Source: Lentilactobacillus sunkii DSM 19904
GTDB taxonomy: Bacteria; Bacillota; Bacilli; Lactobacillales; Lactobacillaceae
NCBI RefSeq assembly: GCF_001435575.1
Contig: NZ_AZEA01000007.1
Location: 1 to 64,000 of the forward strand
Length of the DNA: 64,000 nucleotides
Reading direction: 5' to 3'
In this document: piece by piece, positions 27,115 through 36,123 of the stretch
Layout of the letters: each line of letters opens with the position of its first letter
Position numbering within the stretch: the first letter of the stretch is position 1
Notes under the pieces: generated by a model
Seen by the model: the letters and a program-made list of their open reading frames with translations, nothing else
The model's database searches: none
What the model was told of the DNA's origin: nothing
Position numbers and translations under genes: made by a program

Positions 27115-28497
27115 ATGAGCAATGAGTTTGGAAATGAGTTACCACCACAAAATATCGACGCGGAAAAGGCGGTCTTGGGATCCATTTTCCTGAGCACCGA
27201 CGCTTTGGTGGAGTCCATGGAGTTCTTGGAGCCGGACGACTTCTACAAGCATTCTCACCAGATCATCTATAAAGATATGGTTGAGTTAAACGACCGCGAT
27301 GAAGCGATTGATGTTGTGACGATAACCAATATTTTAACTGAACAAAATAATTTGGAAGACGTTGGCGGAATGGAATATATCGCCGATTTGGCTGGTTCTG
27401 TACCAACGGCTGCCAATGTGACCTACTATGCCAAGATCGTCAAAGACAAGGCCATTTTACGGCGTCTGATCCAGACTGCAACCAACATTGTCACCAACAG
27501 TTACAACACCGATGACGACGTCACAACGGTCTTGGATGATGCTGAACGAGACATCATGAATGTGGCTGAGAACCGGACAATGTCTGGTTTCAAGCCGATC
27601 AAAGAAGTTTTGAACAACGCCTTTAACGAAATTGACCGCCTGTCTCAAGAAGGGGATGCCGTTACCGGTCTATCAACCGGGTACCCCGAGTTGGATAAGA
27701 TTACCACTGGTCTGCACAGCGACGAATTAATTATTTTAGCCGCTCGACCAGCCGTTGGTAAAACTGCCTTCGCACTGAACTTGGCGCAAAACGTCGGTAC
27801 CAAAACCGACAAAACTGTTGCCATTTTCAGTTTGGAAATGAGTGCCGAATCTTTGGTTAACCGGATGCTGTGTGCGGAAGGCAGTATCGACGCCAACCAT
27901 TTGCGGACCGGGCAGTTAACTGAAGATGAATGGCAGAACCTGGTGGTTGCCATGGGCAGTTTGTCCCGTGCCAACATCTACATGGACGATACCGCCGGAA
28001 TTAAAATGTCCGAAATTCGTGCCAAATGCCGTCGTCTGGCTAAGGAATCCGGTAACCTTGGCTTGGTCGTTGTCGATTACCTGCAGCTGATTGAAGGCAG
28101 TAACGCCGAAAACCGGCAACAGGAAGTTTCCGGAATTTCCCGTCAGCTGAAGAAATTAGCCAAAGAACTGCATGTTCCTGTGATTGCGCTGTCGCAACTT
28201 TCTCGTGGGGTTGAGCAGCGTCAGGATAAGCGACCAGTCTTGTCAGATATCCGTGAGTCCGGTTCAATCGAACAGGATGCCGATATCGTTGCCTTTCTTT
28301 ACCGTGACGATTATTATCGTGATGAAGATGATGACAGCGATGATTCCGGTTCCGAAGGTGAAGACGACGAAAATAACGTCGGTGAAGTCGAAGTCATTAT
28401 TGAAAAGAACCGATCGGGTCCTCGTGGAACAGTCAAATTGCTGTTCGTGAAATCGTATAACAAGTTTTCGTCGATTTCGTATGCACAACAGCAATAA
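27115..28497 (+). CDS. dnaB: Replicative DNA helicase DnaB
   Basis: 460 residues. The N-terminal DnaB domain has PQNIDAEKAVLGSIFLS. The RecA-like ATPase has LIILAARPAVGKTAFALNLA (Walker A), VVVDYLQLIEG (Walker B) and PVIALSQLSRGVEQR. DIRESGSIEQDADIV and the C-terminal GPRGTVKLLF are conserved. An acidic stretch (EDDDSDDSGSEGEDDEN) is inserted between them, as is common in lactobacilli. It unwinds DNA at forks after loading at oriC. A terminator follows. Confidence 0.99.
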   Translation: MSNEFGNELPPQNIDAEKAVLGSIFLSTDALVESMEFLEPDDFYKHSHQIIYKDMVELNDRDEAIDVVTITNILTEQNNLEDVGGMEYIADLAGSVPTAANVTYYAKIVKDKAILRRLIQTATNIVTNSYNTDDDVTTVLDDAERDIMNVAENRTMSGFKPIKEVLNNAFNEIDRLSQEGDAVTGLSTGYPELDKITTGLHSDELIILAARPAVGKTAFALNLAQNVGTKTDKTVAIFSLEMSAESLVNRMLCAEGSIDANHLRTGQLTEDEWQNLVVAMGSLSRANIYMDDTAGIKMSEIRAKCRRLAKESGNLGLVVVDYLQLIEGSNAENRQQEVSGISRQLKKLAKELHVPVIALSQLSRGVEQRQDKRPVLSDIRESGSIEQDADIVAFLYRDDYYRDEDDDSDDSGSEGEDDENNVGEVEVIIEKNRSGPRGTVKLLFVKSYNKFSSISYAQQQ

Positions 28498-28513
28498 TTT
28501 ATAGCTTATTAAT

Positions 28514-28556
28514 AAGCAAGCATTGATAGCGAAAAACTTCTATGCTTGCTTTTTGA
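28514..28556 (+). terminator. Terminator of dnaB
   Basis: The 10-bp stem AAGCAAGCAT/ATGCTTGCTT is followed by five T. Confidence 0.9.
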
Positions 28557-28593
28557 TTCAATCACCCATTAGTATTGTCAATAATGGGGGTTA

Positions 28594-28620
28594 TTTTAAC
28601 AAAATGCGGTTTTGTTAAAA
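28594..28620. promoter_or_regulatory. Perfect inverted repeat upstream of the Fic gene
   Basis: TTTTAACAAAA and TTTTGTTAAAA (11-base arms, spacer TGCGG) lie about 40 bases before an extended -10, TGC-TATAAT (28659-28664). It may be an operator. A shorter CCCATTA/TAATGGG repeat (28565-28588) sits next to it. Confidence 0.5.
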
Positions 28621-28722
28621 TATGACGCTGTTGTTGCGGCCATAATAGAACAAAATGCTATAATGATTGAATAGAACGCTTGTAACAATGCTATATTCAT
28701 TCAGTAAAGGAGGTTGTCAATT

Positions 28723-29982
28723 ATGGACTATCAATTATTAGCAACATTCAAATACAATGGCAGTGGCCCTTCAAGAACCCCAGAAGAGATTAATCGTGAG
28801 TACTTGCGACGCTTGAAGGGTTATTCAACGATAGTTACACATCTATTCCCGGTTTTAGACCATGGGGAATTCGATCAGATTTCCAGTTATCCACTATTCC
28901 TTGTTCAAACTAACCAAATAAATATGTTAATTAATGAAATTATGCGTAATTCAAAAATGATTACGAAGATTGCTGACCCACTTCCAGGAGTAGCGAAACA
29001 TAGTTACACAAAAAGATTATTAACTTCTGAAATTTATTATACTAATGAGATTGAAGGAGTTAAAACTAACAAAAAAGAAATCGGGACTGTTGTTGGTGAA
29101 CTTGATTCTAAAAAACCACCTGTAAGAAGATTGGCTTCGGCAGTTCGATTATATAATGCAACATTAACTGGAAAGACTTACCAAATTAACGAGTTGAAAG
29201 ATCTTAGGAGAATCTACGATGAACTTCTAAAAGGAGAAATCTCTCCAGAAAAATTGCCAGATGGCAAAATATTCCGCGACAAAGAGGTTTACATTGGCAA
29301 TTCGAGTCAAAAAATGCATGTTCCGCCGAAAAATGAGGAAGAGATCAGCGAAAGATTAACTCCATTAATAGATTTTATGAATGAACATGATATGTTGGAC
29401 ATTACCAAAGCGTTAGTGACGCATTTTATGTTTGAAAATATTCATCCGTTTATTGACGGTAACGGAAGAACTGGTAGATATTTGTTATCATCTTATCTTG
29501 CCTCAAAGATGGATGCATATACTGGCTTGTCTATTTCGGGAGCGATTCATTCAAATCAAAGTTCATATTATAAGGCGTTTAAAGAAGCGGATACAGCAGA
29601 GAATCGTGCAGATGTAACAATTTTTGTCAAAAAAATGTTGGAAATTATTGCTCAGGGACAGCAACGAGTCATTGCCAATTTATCGAATCTTAGCAAACAA
29701 TTACGTCTCACGGCTGATCAAATTAACGTTGAATTTACAGATGAAATCGATCGTACCATTATTTATATTTTTGCTCAGTCAAAGTTATTCAGCGAATCAA
29801 TTGAAACAGGAATTAAAGATACTGCTCTAAAAGATTTTTTATATGAACAAGATCCAAAGAAGTTTCATAAACGAGAATTGCAACGAAGAATTAAAGAATT
29901 TGAGGAACGCGGGGTTTTGATCAAAATCAAAAGTAAGCCAATCCAGCATGTTATAAGTAAACAATACCTCAGAGGACTATGA
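28723..29982 (+). CDS. Fic-domain protein (AMPylase family)
   Basis: About 419 residues. The catalytic motif HPFIDGNGRTGR is at about 241-252. The N-terminal inhibitory helix motif TNEIEG is at about 107-112, which marks a self-inhibited (class II) Fic enzyme that adds AMP to protein hydroxyls. An N-terminal Fic_N-like region and a C-terminal winged-helix-like part (KRELQRRIKEFEERGVLIKI) flank it. I choose ATG 28723, 8 bases after AAAGGAGG. It is alone between dnaB and tRNA-Lys. The target is unknown. Its lower GC suggests it is a mobile accessory gene. Confidence 0.9.
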   Translation: MDYQLLATFKYNGSGPSRTPEEINREYLRRLKGYSTIVTHLFPVLDHGEFDQISSYPLFLVQTNQINMLINEIMRNSKMITKIADPLPGVAKHSYTKRLLTSEIYYTNEIEGVKTNKKEIGTVVGELDSKKPPVRRLASAVRLYNATLTGKTYQINELKDLRRIYDELLKGEISPEKLPDGKIFRDKEVYIGNSSQKMHVPPKNEEEISERLTPLIDFMNEHDMLDITKALVTHFMFENIHPFIDGNGRTGRYLLSSYLASKMDAYTGLSISGAIHSNQSSYYKAFKEADTAENRADVTIFVKKMLEIIAQGQQRVIANLSNLSKQLRLTADQINVEFTDEIDRTIIYIFAQSKLFSESIETGIKDTALKDFLYEQDPKKFHKRELQRRIKEFEERGVLIKIKSKPIQHVISKQYLRGL

Positions 29983-30006
29983 AGTACTATTCCGAGATAA
30001 ATTTAA

Positions 30007-30047
30007 AATACCCTTGGGTATGGATTTCATCCCCCAAGGGTATTTTT
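30007..30047 (+). terminator. Terminator of the Fic gene
   Basis: The 12-bp stem AATACCCTTGGG/CCCAAGGGTATT is followed by five T. Confidence 0.92.
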
Positions 30048-30051
30048 GCGT

Positions 30052-30097
30052 AAAAAAATAACAACCACGGCTACGAGTAGCTGCGTGATCGTTATTT
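30052..30097 (-). terminator. Terminator of tRNA-Lys
   Basis: AAATAAC/GTTATTT with an inner CACG..CTAC/GTAG..CGTG-type pairing reads leftward into a T run on the minus strand. Confidence 0.75.
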
Positions 30098-30113
30098 AAT
30101 GGTATGTAATTGA

Positions 30114-30186
30114 TGGGCAGTCAGGGGCTCGAACCCTGGACCCACGGATTAAGAGTCCGTTGCTCTACCAACTGAGCTAACTGCCC
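30114..30186 (-). tRNA. tRNA-Lys (anticodon CUU)
   Basis: 73 bases on the minus strand. The acceptor stem is GGGCAGT/ACTGCCC. The D-arm has GCTC AGTTGGTA GAGC. The anticodon stem ACGGA/TCCGT encloses CTCTTAA (anticodon CTT). The T-arm is CAGGG TTCGAGC CCCTG. The 3' CCA is not encoded. It reads Lys AAG codons. Its terminator lies just downstream. Confidence 0.97.
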
Positions 30187-30365
30187 ATTACTAACCGACT
30201 TAAATATAATAGCATATGCTCAAAATATTTGCAACACGGAAAAGTCAATTTTTTACATCGCCAAGTGATCTGATTGGTATAGTGAATGACAAAACATTTT
30301 TCGACGGGTTTATTCACACTTATTCAAACAATCGCGACCCGATGCCGGGCATCATTCGCCTTTAT

Positions 30366-30392
30366 TTGACCCATATCTGTCTGTGTTATAAT
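30366..30392 (+). promoter_or_regulatory. Promoter of the wal operon
   Basis: -35 TTGACC (30366-30371), a short 15-bp spacer, and an extended -10 TGT-TATAAT (30387-30392), about 70 bases before walR. Confidence 0.6.
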
Positions 30393-30461
30393 AGCAACAT
30401 GTTGGCGTGTGCAGATTTTTAGAAAATAACAATATAAAATCCATGTTAGGAGAAATTGTTA

Positions 30462-31181
30462 ATGGCAAAAAAAATATTAGTTGTAGACGACGAAAAACCT
30501 ATCGTCGACATTGAAAAATTTAATTTAACTAAAGAAGGCTATGAAGTCGCTGTTGCTTATGACGGCGAAGAAGCATTAAAGCAGGTTAAAGACGTTGATC
30601 CGGATTTGATTATCTTGGATCTCATGTTGCCCAAAGTGGATGGTCTGGAAGTTGCCCGTGAAGTTCGTAAGACCAAGGACACTCCAATCATCATGGTAAC
30701 CGCCAAGGACTCTGAATTAGACAAAGTTCTCGGACTTGAACTCGGTGCCGATGACTATGTTACCAAGCCCTTCTCCAACCGTGAACTGGTTGCCCGGGTT
30801 AAGGCCAACTTACGCCGTCAGGGTTCCAGCAGCAGTAGTAACACCAACGAAGAAGACGATACGAAAGATATCAAAATCGGTGATTTGGTCATTCATCCGG
30901 AAGCTTACTCAGTTTCCAAACGTGGTGAAAACATTGAGTTGACTCACCGTGAATTTGAATTGCTTCATTATCTGGCCCAACATATCGGCCAGGTCATGAC
31001 TCGTGAACATCTACTCCAGACGGTCTGGGGATATGACTACTTTGGCGATGTCAGAACGGTTGATGTTACCGTTAGACGGCTTCGTGAAAAAGTAGAGGAC
31101 AGCCCCAGCCATCCAACTTGGCTGGTGACCCGCCGTGGGGTAGGTTATTACCTGCGCAACCCAGAAAACGATCAAGCATAA
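30462..31181 (+). CDS. walR: Response regulator WalR (YycF)
   Basis: About 239 residues. The receiver domain has phospho-acceptor Asp53 in [11 protein letters not shown] and Lys in VTKPF. An OmpR-type winged helix follows ([48 protein letters not shown]). It controls cell-wall hydrolase and wall-metabolism genes. I choose ATG 30462, 9 bases after TAGGAG; the frame extends back to TTG 30456. It is the first gene of walRKHIJ-htrA. Confidence 0.98.
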   Translation: MAKKILVVDDEKPIVDIEKFNLTKEGYEVAVAYDGEEALKQVKDVDPDLIILDLMLPKVDGLEVAREVRKTKDTPIIMVTAKDSELDKVLGLELGADDYVTKPFSNRELVARVKANLRRQGSSSSSNTNEEDDTKDIKIGDLVIHPEAYSVSKRGENIELTHREFELLHYLAQHIGQVMTREHLLQTVWGYDYFGDVRTVDVTVRRLREKVEDSPSHPTWLVTRRGVGYYLRNPENDQA

Positions 31182-31218
31182 TATCAATGAAATCAACGCA
31201 TAAGGGGTACTACTGGTT

Positions 31219-33072
31219 GTGAATAATCGAATTAAATTTTATCAATCAATCAAATTTAAGATAGCACTGGTTTTCGCCCTTATTCTACTGGTCACATTGG
31301 AAATTGTTGGTGCCGTTTTCGTCAGACAGTTGGAACATCAAAATTTGGCAACGTTTAAGAACCAAATTCAGCTGCAGACATACGTCACCAACTCGTTAAC
31401 GACTCAATTGTCGCAATCCAATGAGACGCAGGCTAATGGTCGAATCAAGACAATTTTAAATGATTCCGGCAGCGGCAATACTGCTCAAATTCAAGTTATT
31501 GATAACAAAGGAACCATCCGTGGAACCAACCAGATCAACAATCAGGCAATTGTTGGCCAAAAGACCACTGATGATAACGTCAAGAACGCTATCTATAATG
31601 GCAAAAAGTTTGAAAAGACAACTTATGATTCATCAACGGGAGCACGTTATTACACGATGATCTCGCCGTTGATTAAGAGCTCCAATAATAATAGTACGGT
31701 CGTCGGGGTGGTTTACACCCGGGCGAACCTCGATAGTGTGTATGACAGTATCAACAGCATTACGTTGATTTATCTGTTTGCCGCGTCGATCGCTATTATA
31801 TTGGGGTTATTAATCTCGATTGTGATTTCCAGGGCGATTACCCGACCAATTGAAGAAATGAAGAAACAAACGATCAGAATTGCCCGTGGGGACTATTCGG
31901 GCCAGGTTCACGTTTATGGAAACGATGAGCTGGGTCAACTTGCCAGTGCGGTTAACAACCTGTCTGTCAGGGTTGAAGAGTCCCATGAATCAACTGAGTC
32001 TGAACGACGCCGACTGGATTCCGTGTTGGCCAACATGACCGATGGTGTTTTAGCTACTGACCGTCGTGGAAATGTCATCATTATCAACGAAACGGCTGCC
32101 AGCTTCCTGGACGCTGATGAAAATCAGGTCATGGGAAAGTCGATTTTGGACGTTTTGGATATTCGAAAAGACTATAGTCTGCGTGATTTACTTGAGAAGC
32201 CGGATGAAATTATTCTGGATCTTTCAAGTGAAGATCACAGTCTGGTTCTTCATGCCCATTTCTCACTGATTCAACGGGAGTCCGGCTTTATCAGTGGACT
32301 CGTCTGTGTGCTCCGTGATATCACTGAGCAGCAGCGAATCGACCAGGACCGGAAGCAATTTGTTTCCAACGTTTCTCATGAATTGAGAACCCCATTGACC
32401 AGTGTTCGTTCATACATTGAAGCTTTATCCGATGGTGCATGGAAGGATCCCAAGTTGGCACCCAAGTTCCTGAAAGTAACCCAAGATGAAACCGATCGGA
32501 TGATCCGAATGATCAATGACCTGTTAACCTTGTCGCGAATGGATTCAGGAACTCAGAAGATGGAAGTCGAACTGGTTAACATCAATGAATTGTTCAACTA
32601 CGTCTTGAACCGATTTGATATGATTCTTAAAAAAGAGGACCATCCAGAAAAGACCTACACGATCAAGCGTTACTTTACCAAGCAGGATTTGTGGGTTGAT
32701 CTGGATACCGACCGTTTCACCCAAGTGCTGGACAACTTGATGAACAACGCGATCAAGTATTCACCGGACGGCGGTGTGATTACCTGTCGGCTTTATGAGA
32801 CCCGTAACAAGGTCATTTTAAGTGTCTCTGACCAAGGTTTGGGAATTCCACGTAAGGATATTCCCCATATCTTTGATCGGTTCTACCGGGTTGATAAGGC
32901 ACGTTCCCGTCAACAAGGCGGTAGTGGATTAGGATTGGCGATTTCCAAGGAAACCGTCGAAGCTTTGCATGGCCAAATTTGGGCCGAGAGTGTGGAAGGT
33001 AAAGGATCAACGTTCTATATTGCCCTGCCATACGAACCGGTAGAAGAGGAGGACTTGTGGGATGAGGTTTAG
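31219..33072 (+). CDS. walK: Sensor histidine kinase WalK (YycG)
   Basis: 617 residues. TM1 is about 14-34. An extracytoplasmic Cache-like domain follows, then TM2 about 178-203, HAMP (RAITRPIEEMKKQT), PAS (about 265-375), HisKA with His387 in VSHELRTPLTSVRSY, and HATPase with NNAIKYSPDGG, DQGLGIP and GSGLGLAIS. It is a membrane sensor of wall status that phosphorylates WalR. GTG start. It overlaps walH by 11 bases. Confidence 0.98.
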   Translation: MNNRIKFYQSIKFKIALVFALILLVTLEIVGAVFVRQLEHQNLATFKNQIQLQTYVTNSLTTQLSQSNETQANGRIKTILNDSGSGNTAQIQVIDNKGTIRGTNQINNQAIVGQKTTDDNVKNAIYNGKKFEKTTYDSSTGARYYTMISPLIKSSNNNSTVVGVVYTRANLDSVYDSINSITLIYLFAASIAIILGLLISIVISRAITRPIEEMKKQTIRIARGDYSGQVHVYGNDELGQLASAVNNLSVRVEESHESTESERRRLDSVLANMTDGVLATDRRGNVIIINETAASFLDADENQVMGKSILDVLDIRKDYSLRDLLEKPDEIILDLSSEDHSLVLHAHFSLIQRESGFISGLVCVLRDITEQQRIDQDRKQFVSNVSHELRTPLTSVRSYIEALSDGAWKDPKLAPKFLKVTQDETDRMIRMINDLLTLSRMDSGTQKMEVELVNINELFNYVLNRFDMILKKEDHPEKTYTIKRYFTKQDLWVDLDTDRFTQVLDNLMNNAIKYSPDGGVITCRLYETRNKVILSVSDQGLGIPRKDIPHIFDRFYRVDKARSRQQGGSGLGLAISKETVEALHGQIWAESVEGKGSTFYIALPYEPVEEEDLWDEV

Positions 33073-34360
33073 TAAATACTTAATACCACTGGCACTTACC
33101 ATTGCGGTGGTTATCAGTCTGACTCTTTCAGTTGTTCTCTGGACAAATCCGGCCAACTATCGAACCAACAAACAAACGGCACAAAGTCCGCAAACTCAGC
33201 AAATGATTAAACCCAGACAGTACGTTTATACGCCGGTCCAGGCTATTCACACCAATGCGGATGGCAGTCAACAGATTATGGTGAACAAGCTGGTTAACAC
33301 GGTTACTGAAGTCAAGAAGACCATGAGAAACTACCAGAAGCCAAAAATTAAGACCTTGAGTAAAAATTCCAAGGTTGATTATTTCCGAATTGCCAACCAG
33401 ACTGACTCGATCATGCTGAATTACTCGGATACGGTTTCCATGCGGGCAGTTAACTACATTGTTAAAAATCGATTTAGAAAATTGCCAAATTACAAGATTA
33501 ATCGAATTATTTTACCTACCAACAATTCCACCAAGCTATACCTTTTATATGATAAGAACTTCACGGTATACGAAGTGGATGTTAAAAAGCATTCGTTAAA
33601 ATCATTAAACAAAGTATTAAAAATGGACATGCGGACACAGCCGGCTTCCTTTAAGCTATTAAACAATATACCGACAGTCTACGTCACGACAGCAGTTCAA
33701 ATGCAGCCTTACAAGTATTTAATTGACCGTCAGTCCGATGACTATTATGTTAGCCGGCTGCTTAACACTCAGGATTCAACCAACGTGAGTGTTAAGCGTC
33801 GAAAGAACATGACGATCTATGGGGATCAGAGTTCACTTCAGCTGACCTTTAATTCCAATAACCGGATGGCTGAATTTTCCGACTTTCGGCCCAATAAAAA
33901 TCGCCGGAATCTGACATCAGCAATCAATGATTCTTATAAGAACGTCACCAAGCTGGGATTACCGATGGATAACGTCCGCTTCTTCAGCTATGATGCTAAA
34001 AACCGGACGATTATGTACCGAACATACGTGGAAGGTTTCCCGATTTTTCGGGCAAACGGCTTTGGAACGGTTTCAACCAGAACACTGAATTCGAGTGCTC
34101 AGCGGACTCGGTTCTCACTGGATAATCCTGAAGTTCCACTGCCAAGTAACAAGGGATACGTTTCTTTGCCATCAACTGAAACCATGCTGAAACGATTGGA
34201 GCGTGGTGGTTATGATATCAAGGAGATTTCAAAGGTGCGTTTGGGATACACTTGGAAGAAGGATTCAACTTCACCATTGTTAATCGATCTGAATCCAGAA
34301 TGGTACGTATACTTCAATAAGCAATGGCGCAGTTACACTTCACTTATGAATCAATATTAG
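33062..34360 (+). CDS. walH: WalK regulator YycH (WalH)
   Basis: 432 residues: one N-terminal transmembrane helix (about 6-28), then an extracytoplasmic YycH fold. It is weakly conserved and identified chiefly by position between walK and walI and by size. With WalI it modulates WalK activity at the membrane. Start ATG 33062 lies inside the walK 3' end, preceded by GAGGAGG. Confidence 0.9.
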   Translation: MRFSKYLIPLALTIAVVISLTLSVVLWTNPANYRTNKQTAQSPQTQQMIKPRQYVYTPVQAIHTNADGSQQIMVNKLVNTVTEVKKTMRNYQKPKIKTLSKNSKVDYFRIANQTDSIMLNYSDTVSMRAVNYIVKNRFRKLPNYKINRIILPTNNSTKLYLLYDKNFTVYEVDVKKHSLKSLNKVLKMDMRTQPASFKLLNNIPTVYVTTAVQMQPYKYLIDRQSDDYYVSRLLNTQDSTNVSVKRRKNMTIYGDQSSLQLTFNSNNRMAEFSDFRPNKNRRNLTSAINDSYKNVTKLGLPMDNVRFFSYDAKNRTIMYRTYVEGFPIFRANGFGTVSTRTLNSSAQRTRFSLDNPEVPLPSNKGYVSLPSTETMLKRLERGGYDIKEISKVRLGYTWKKDSTSPLLIDLNPEWYVYFNKQWRSYTSLMNQY

Positions 34361-34376
34361 GAAAGGAGGGAGCCTA

Positions 34377-35207
34377 GTGAACTTTCGAAGAATTGAGATC
34401 ATCTTTTTGGTGACCTTTATCGCAATGGATATTTTCCTGTTTGGAATGTTTAAGAAAAATATGGACATGCAGGCCGATAATGTCGGTCAGGGTGGTTCGG
34501 ATTCCGTCATCATCAAGGAAATGCGTAACGACCAGATTAAAGTCGGCAGCTTATCGAAAAAGAATGAAACCGCCTATTATATTTCTGGTGAGCAGGGTGA
34601 TGTATTACGCAATCAGATGGGCCAGCTCATCAACCAGACTCCTCAATTTGTGGGACATGAACTGGAAAGTGAACTCAAGCAGCCGATTTCCGTGAACAAA
34701 GACAATCCGCAGAAGTCAATTAATACATTGCTGGAGGATTCCACCTTTGTGTTATTCGGCAACCAATACGTTTACAGCAAAAACCTTTCAACCAGTCGGA
34801 ATATCGTATACAATCAAAAGGCGTTAGGGAGTTCAATTTACTCCTCCGAAGCTCAAATCAGATTTACTTTGAATTCGAATCATCAGATTGTCAGTTACAC
34901 ACAATCGTATCTCCAAAACATCAAGAGTCTTCGTGAAAGTTCGAGAACCATTTCGGAAACCAGGGCATTGATTTGGCTTTATCAATATAACGAAATCCCG
35001 AATAACACCACTGTTGCCTGGGCAAGTCTGGGTTACACGAAACTGTTGTCGATTGATGGTGATCGGGTGTTTATTCCAACCTGGATAATCGCAATCAGAC
35101 CGCAAAACTCAACGCAGATTCAGCTTAAGCGAATCAACGCGTTTACCGGTGGCATCATCAAGGAAACCGACGAGAACTTGAAGAATAATCCTTCGTCAAT
35201 GAACTAA
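34377..35207 (+). CDS. walI: WalK regulator YycI (WalI)
   Basis: 276 residues: an N-terminal transmembrane anchor (IEIIFLVTFIAMDIFLFGMF) and an extracytoplasmic YycI domain ending in TYPTW-like sequence (VFIPTWIIAIRP, FTGGIIKE). GTG start at 34377 after AAAGGAGGG. It partners WalH in controlling WalK. Confidence 0.92.
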   Translation: MNFRRIEIIFLVTFIAMDIFLFGMFKKNMDMQADNVGQGGSDSVIIKEMRNDQIKVGSLSKKNETAYYISGEQGDVLRNQMGQLINQTPQFVGHELESELKQPISVNKDNPQKSINTLLEDSTFVLFGNQYVYSKNLSTSRNIVYNQKALGSSIYSSEAQIRFTLNSNHQIVSYTQSYLQNIKSLRESSRTISETRALIWLYQYNEIPNNTTVAWASLGYTKLLSIDGDRVFIPTWIIAIRPQNSTQIQLKRINAFTGGIIKETDENLKNNPSSMN

Positions 35208-35227
35208 AGTTAGGAAGAAGAACCGTT

Positions 35228-36031
35228 ATGAATAATGATGACATGAAAATCAGTATCCTGGCCAGCGGAAGCGGCGGGAACGTTACTTATATCGAAACAC
35301 CCGATCACAAAGTCTTATGTGACGCCGGCTTGAGCGGTAAGAAAATTGAAGCGCTGATGAATTCAATCGGCCGTGATTTAAGTGATGTTGATTCGCTGTT
35401 TGTCACCCATGAGCATTCGGATCACCGTTTGGGTGCCGGTGTTTTGGCGCGCAAATATGGGATCCAGGTATATGCCAATGAAGGCACATGGGATGCCATG
35501 GCACCAAGAATTGGTAAGGTTTCCGATGATCAGAAGAATATCATGCCGCCGGACAGTGTTATGGATCTTGGCGATATTGACGTCGAGAGCTTCTCAGTCT
35601 CACATGATGCAGCCGAACCGCAATTTTATGTCTTTCATCATAACAACAAGTCCTTCGTCGTCTTGACCGATACCGGTTATGTTTCTGATCGAATGGAAGG
35701 GGTTATCAAAGATGCCGATGGTTACCTGCTAGAGTGCAACCACGACATCGAAATGCTTGAAAATGGCGATTACCCTTGGATGACCAAGAAGCGAATTCTG
35801 GGCGACCAGGGTCATTTGTCCAACGAAGACGGTGCCAATGCGATGCTTGACGTGATTGGTCACCGGACCAAGAAAGTCTTCCTGGGTCATCGAAGTGTTC
35901 ACAATAATATGAAGACTTTGGCCCATTTGACCGTTGCCTCTATCTTGGAAGACCATGATATGGGCGTCGGTAAGGACTTTAAGCTGTATGACACTTCACA
36001 GGATCATGCCTCACCCTTAATGATTATTTAA
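35228..36031 (+). CDS. walJ: Metallo-beta-lactamase-fold hydrolase WalJ (YycJ)
   Basis: 267 residues. MKISILASGSGGNVTYIET starts the fold. The metal ligands are in FVTHEHSDHRLG, and further ligands in LTDTGYVSDRM and LECNHDIEML. The family is an exonuclease-like enzyme coordinating DNA replication or repair with division. Conserved fifth gene of the wal operon. Confidence 0.95.
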   Translation: MNNDDMKISILASGSGGNVTYIETPDHKVLCDAGLSGKKIEALMNSIGRDLSDVDSLFVTHEHSDHRLGAGVLARKYGIQVYANEGTWDAMAPRIGKVSDDQKNIMPPDSVMDLGDIDVESFSVSHDAAEPQFYVFHHNNKSFVVLTDTGYVSDRMEGVIKDADGYLLECNHDIEMLENGDYPWMTKKRILGDQGHLSNEDGANAMLDVIGHRTKKVFLGHRSVHNNMKTLAHLTVASILEDHDMGVGKDFKLYDTSQDHASPLMII

Positions 36032-36123
36032 ACACTCTTTAGATATTTCTAAACTTTTAAACACACTATTGTCATGAAAAAAGGTTATTATAGTTAATAT
36101 AAAATAACAGGGAGGCACACTAA

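Noticed and set aside
30216-30422. 68-codon frame between tRNA-Lys and walR
   Set aside because: It runs through the wal promoter and has no ribosome binding site.
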